DNA from: Bacillota bacterium
Lineage (GTDB): Bacteria > Bacillota > Clostridia > Lachnospirales > Lachnospiraceae
DNA: 8,333 nt
NCBI GenBank assembly: GCA_023409835.1
Contig: JAEYQV010000054.1
Coordinates: 1 to 8,333 of the forward strand
Reading direction: 5' to 3'
Position numbers and translations under genes: made by a program. The notes below the pieces were generated by a model. That model worked only from the letters and a program-made list of their open reading frames with translations. It ran no database searches and had not been told where the DNA came from. Below, in pieces: positions 6,735-8,333 of this stretch (position 1 is its first letter; the number at the start of each line of letters is the position of its first letter).

Positions 6735-6740
6735 AGGGGA
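6735..6740 (+). promoter_or_regulatory. Ribosome binding site deciding the isomerase start
   Basis: AGGGGA lies 6 bases before ATG 6747. The earlier in-frame ATG at 6732 directly abuts this site and has none of its own, so 6747 is the better start. Confidence 0.65.
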
Positions 6741-6746
6741 AGTTGT

Positions 6747-7517
6747 ATGATTACAATTTTTGATTGGTTTGGGTATGTGGTTCCATATAAGGAACGTTAT
6801 CAGCTAATTAAAACAGCGGGATTTGATGGAGTTTTACTTTATTGGAGTGATGAATTTGGTAATGTTGATTATAAACATAACGTTGAATTAGCAAGACACG
6901 AAAGTTTGTTTGTTGAGAACATTCATACATCATTTGATAATATAAATGATTTTTGGTTGGATAATTTGAATGGTAATGAAATTACTGATTATCTATTGCA
7001 ATGTGTTGACGATTGCAATGAATTTGAAATTCCTACAATGATTGTCCACATTACAAGTGGTGAGAATCCACCCAAAGCAAATATGATTGGTATAAATAGA
7101 ATAAGAAAAATTACTGAGAGAGCTGAACAACGAGGCGTAAATGTGGCTCTTGAAAATCTGAGAAATATTGATAATCTGGGATACGTATTTGACCATATAA
7201 ATTCAAGCAGATTAGGATTTTGCTTCGATAGCGGGCATCAAAACTATCGTTCTAAAAATACTGATTTGTTATCAATGTATGGAGATAAATTAATGGCCCT
7301 ACATCTTCACGATAATGATGAAAGTGCTGACCAGCACCGTATGCCATTCGATGGTAATATTAATTGGGGTGTTGTGATGAAAAAGCTTAACGATATTGGT
7401 TATAAAGGTCCTACTGCCCTCGAAATTATGAATAAAGGATATGAACATATAAAGGAACCAAGGGAGTTTCTTGAGATTGCTTTTGAAAGAGCAAAAAGAT
7501 TGGAAAAACTAAGATGA
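6747..7517 (+). CDS. Sugar-phosphate isomerase/epimerase-like TIM-barrel protein
   Basis: The protein has 256 residues and belongs to the xylose-isomerase-like/endonuclease IV barrel family. These are soluble metal enzymes that isomerise or epimerise sugars and related polyols. Likely metal and active-site residues fall at the strand ends in the usual order: His60, His101 (IVHITSG), Glu136 (ALENLR), Asp161 and His164 (FDSGH), His186/His188 (LHLHDND), Asp195 and His197 (ADQH), and Glu226 (ALEI). All expected positions are filled, so an active enzyme is likely. No substrate-defining feature was seen, and no sugar transport or kinase gene is adjacent. It is 72 bases after the methyltransferase gene with no terminator between, so readthrough from there is possible. 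Its base composition is much more AT-rich than the genes before it, suggesting a different origin. Confidence 0.85.
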   Translation: MITIFDWFGYVVPYKERYQLIKTAGFDGVLLYWSDEFGNVDYKHNVELARHESLFVENIHTSFDNINDFWLDNLNGNEITDYLLQCVDDCNEFEIPTMIVHITSGENPPKANMIGINRIRKITERAEQRGVNVALENLRNIDNLGYVFDHINSSRLGFCFDSGHQNYRSKNTDLLSMYGDKLMALHLHDNDESADQHRMPFDGNINWGVVMKKLNDIGYKGPTALEIMNKGYEHIKEPREFLEIAFERAKRLEKLR

Positions 7518-7603
7518 TTTAATGTGTATAAGAAGCATAATCGGAAAAAGTGAATTGAATTTAAGCAATGAAAATAAAAAATATTCTGCGGTGGTGATTA
7601 AAT

Positions 7604-8152
7604 ATGTTTTTATATCATTATTTTGATAGAAAGATTGGTCCCTTTATAAATATATCAGAACTTTCAATGGAGCAGTCAAATAACATCCTTAATAGAATTA
7701 AGGAAGAAAAGCCAACTACACAGAGTGCACAGCGTGATTCGGAATATATGTTTAGAAGGCATATGTATGAAGATATCATTAGAAAAGAATTTCTGAAAAA
7801 AGGTGGAACTATAAATAGAAATGTACCACATTATATGGTAGTTGAGCATAGTCCATGGCTAAGTACTTGGTTTGAAGACTGTGCTTATATAAAGATTCCT
7901 ATCGAAGAATTTGACCTAAAAACAGTTTCTTTTACATACGGCGATTCTCATCCAACATTCAGCCCATGGCCAAGAGATGACGATTGGAAAGAATACAGAA
8001 GAAAGCTATATACGTATGATGAAATTTTGGTAATTATGAAAAAGTATGGTTTACCGCAAGATTGGAATAACGATGGAAAATTTGGTCCGGAAAGATATAT
8101 AGAAGCTCATATCTGGAGTGATGAAACAATTAATAAATACCGTACGCTATAG
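7604..8152 (+). CDS. Hypothetical protein, possibly truncated at the C terminus
   Basis: The protein as read has 182 residues, no signal peptide and no membrane segment. It is rich in Trp, Tyr, His and charged residues. Notable blocks are SEYMFRRHMYEDIIRKEF near residues 46-63, PHYMVVEHSPWLSTWFEDC (75-93), FTYGDSHPTFSPWPRDDDW (110-128), and QDWNNDGKFGPERYIEAHIW (151-170). The motifs look like those of a conserved clostridial protein I have a vague memory of, but no function is known to me. GGTGAT at 7593-7598, complementary to the 16S end, lies 5 bases before the ATG. The gene follows the isomerase by 86 bases with no terminator or clear promoter between and shares its AT-rich composition. 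Its end is suspect: protein-like sequence continues after the stop in a frame shifted by one base. Confidence 0.72.
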   Translation: MFLYHYFDRKIGPFINISELSMEQSNNILNRIKEEKPTTQSAQRDSEYMFRRHMYEDIIRKEFLKKGGTINRNVPHYMVVEHSPWLSTWFEDCAYIKIPIEEFDLKTVSFTYGDSHPTFSPWPRDDDWKEYRRKLYTYDEILVIMKKYGLPQDWNNDGKFGPERYIEAHIWSDETINKYRTL

Positions 8153-8237
8153 ACATAATAGTTATGGTATTTCTCAACGACCATCTGCTGATAGTATAAT
8201 GAATGCTGTAAATGCTAAAATAAAGATGTTCAATTAG
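8142..8237 (+). pseudogene. Frameshifted continuation of the hypothetical protein
   Basis: Shifted +1 relative to the gene ending at 8152, this stretch stays open to a TAG at 8235-8237 and contains QRPSADSIMNAVNAKIKMF, which looks like a helical C terminus. There is no ribosome binding site, and its only ATG codons are internal. The simplest reading is that one base was gained or lost near 8130-8150 and the original protein was about 27 residues longer. A sequencing error would give the same picture. Confidence 0.4.
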
Positions 8238-8299
8238 TGGAAAATAAAAATGTACAAAGGCTTTCCCAGTTGATATCCTTTCTCTAGGAGGGATTATCA

Positions 8300-8333
8300 A
8301 TGGAAGCAGCTTTAGTTACTCAGTTGAACATCA
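8300..8333 (+). CDS. Start of an unrecognised gene, cut by the window edge
   Basis: ATG at 8300 follows a strong AGGAGGG at 8286-8292 with 7 bases between. Eleven codons are visible (MEAALVTQLNI), too few to name a family. The site may be partly masked: GATATCC at 8272-8278 can pair with bases 8291-8298, with one bulge, leaving most of the AGGAGG in the loop. Confidence 0.55.
   Translation, partial: MEAALVTQLNI

Noticed and set aside
8238..8333. Insertion sequence beginning at the right edge
   Set aside because: Only 11 codons are visible, and no terminal inverted repeat or target duplication can be identified.

Overview
The window looks like a chromosomal segment of an anaerobic, low-to-moderate GC Firmicute, most likely a clostridium of the Lachnospiraceae type. 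The grounds are Gram-positive style ribosome binding sites, a short LTGC lipobox, and protein families I associate with that group: an MBOAT/SGNH pair and a formaldehyde-dehydrogenase-like zinc alcohol dehydrogenase. All supported genes are on the + strand. No rRNA, tRNA, CRISPR array or complete mobile element was seen.

Positions 83-2777 hold a two-gene unit for acylation of a cell-surface or secreted polymer: an MBOAT membrane O-acyltransferase followed 16 bases later by a membrane-anchored SGNH-hydrolase-like partner. The partner carries Cys where the family usually has the Ser nucleophile. No dltA or dltC lies beside them, so the acyl group and polymer cannot be named. Directly after the second gene is a compact tandem array, four and a half units of 31-32 bases (2781-2921), followed by a candidate promoter and a small lipoprotein gene (3051-3617) with a good intrinsic terminator.

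Positions 3765-4892 encode a zinc-dependent alcohol dehydrogenase with its own possible promoter and a downstream GC-rich hairpin. The 378 bases between it and the next gene hold that hairpin, the best promoter of the window (TAGACA-17-TATAAT), and a decayed-looking reading frame. Then comes a 23S rRNA uracil-C5 methyltransferase (5271-6674) of the RlmD/RlmCD type with an intact iron-sulfur cysteine set, but no obvious ribosome binding site.

After about 6700 the composition changes: the last 1.6 kb is clearly more AT-rich, by eye about one third GC against nearly one half before. It holds a TIM-barrel sugar-phosphate isomerase/epimerase-like protein (6747-7517), a conserved-looking hypothetical protein (7604-8152) whose C terminus appears cut short by a frameshift, and the first 11 codons of an unrecognised gene at the right edge. 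This part is probably a separately acquired or accessory segment. I see no clear new multi-gene system. The most unusual items are the Cys-type SGNH partner, the tandem array, the odd start region of the rRNA methyltransferase and the frameshifted hypothetical protein.
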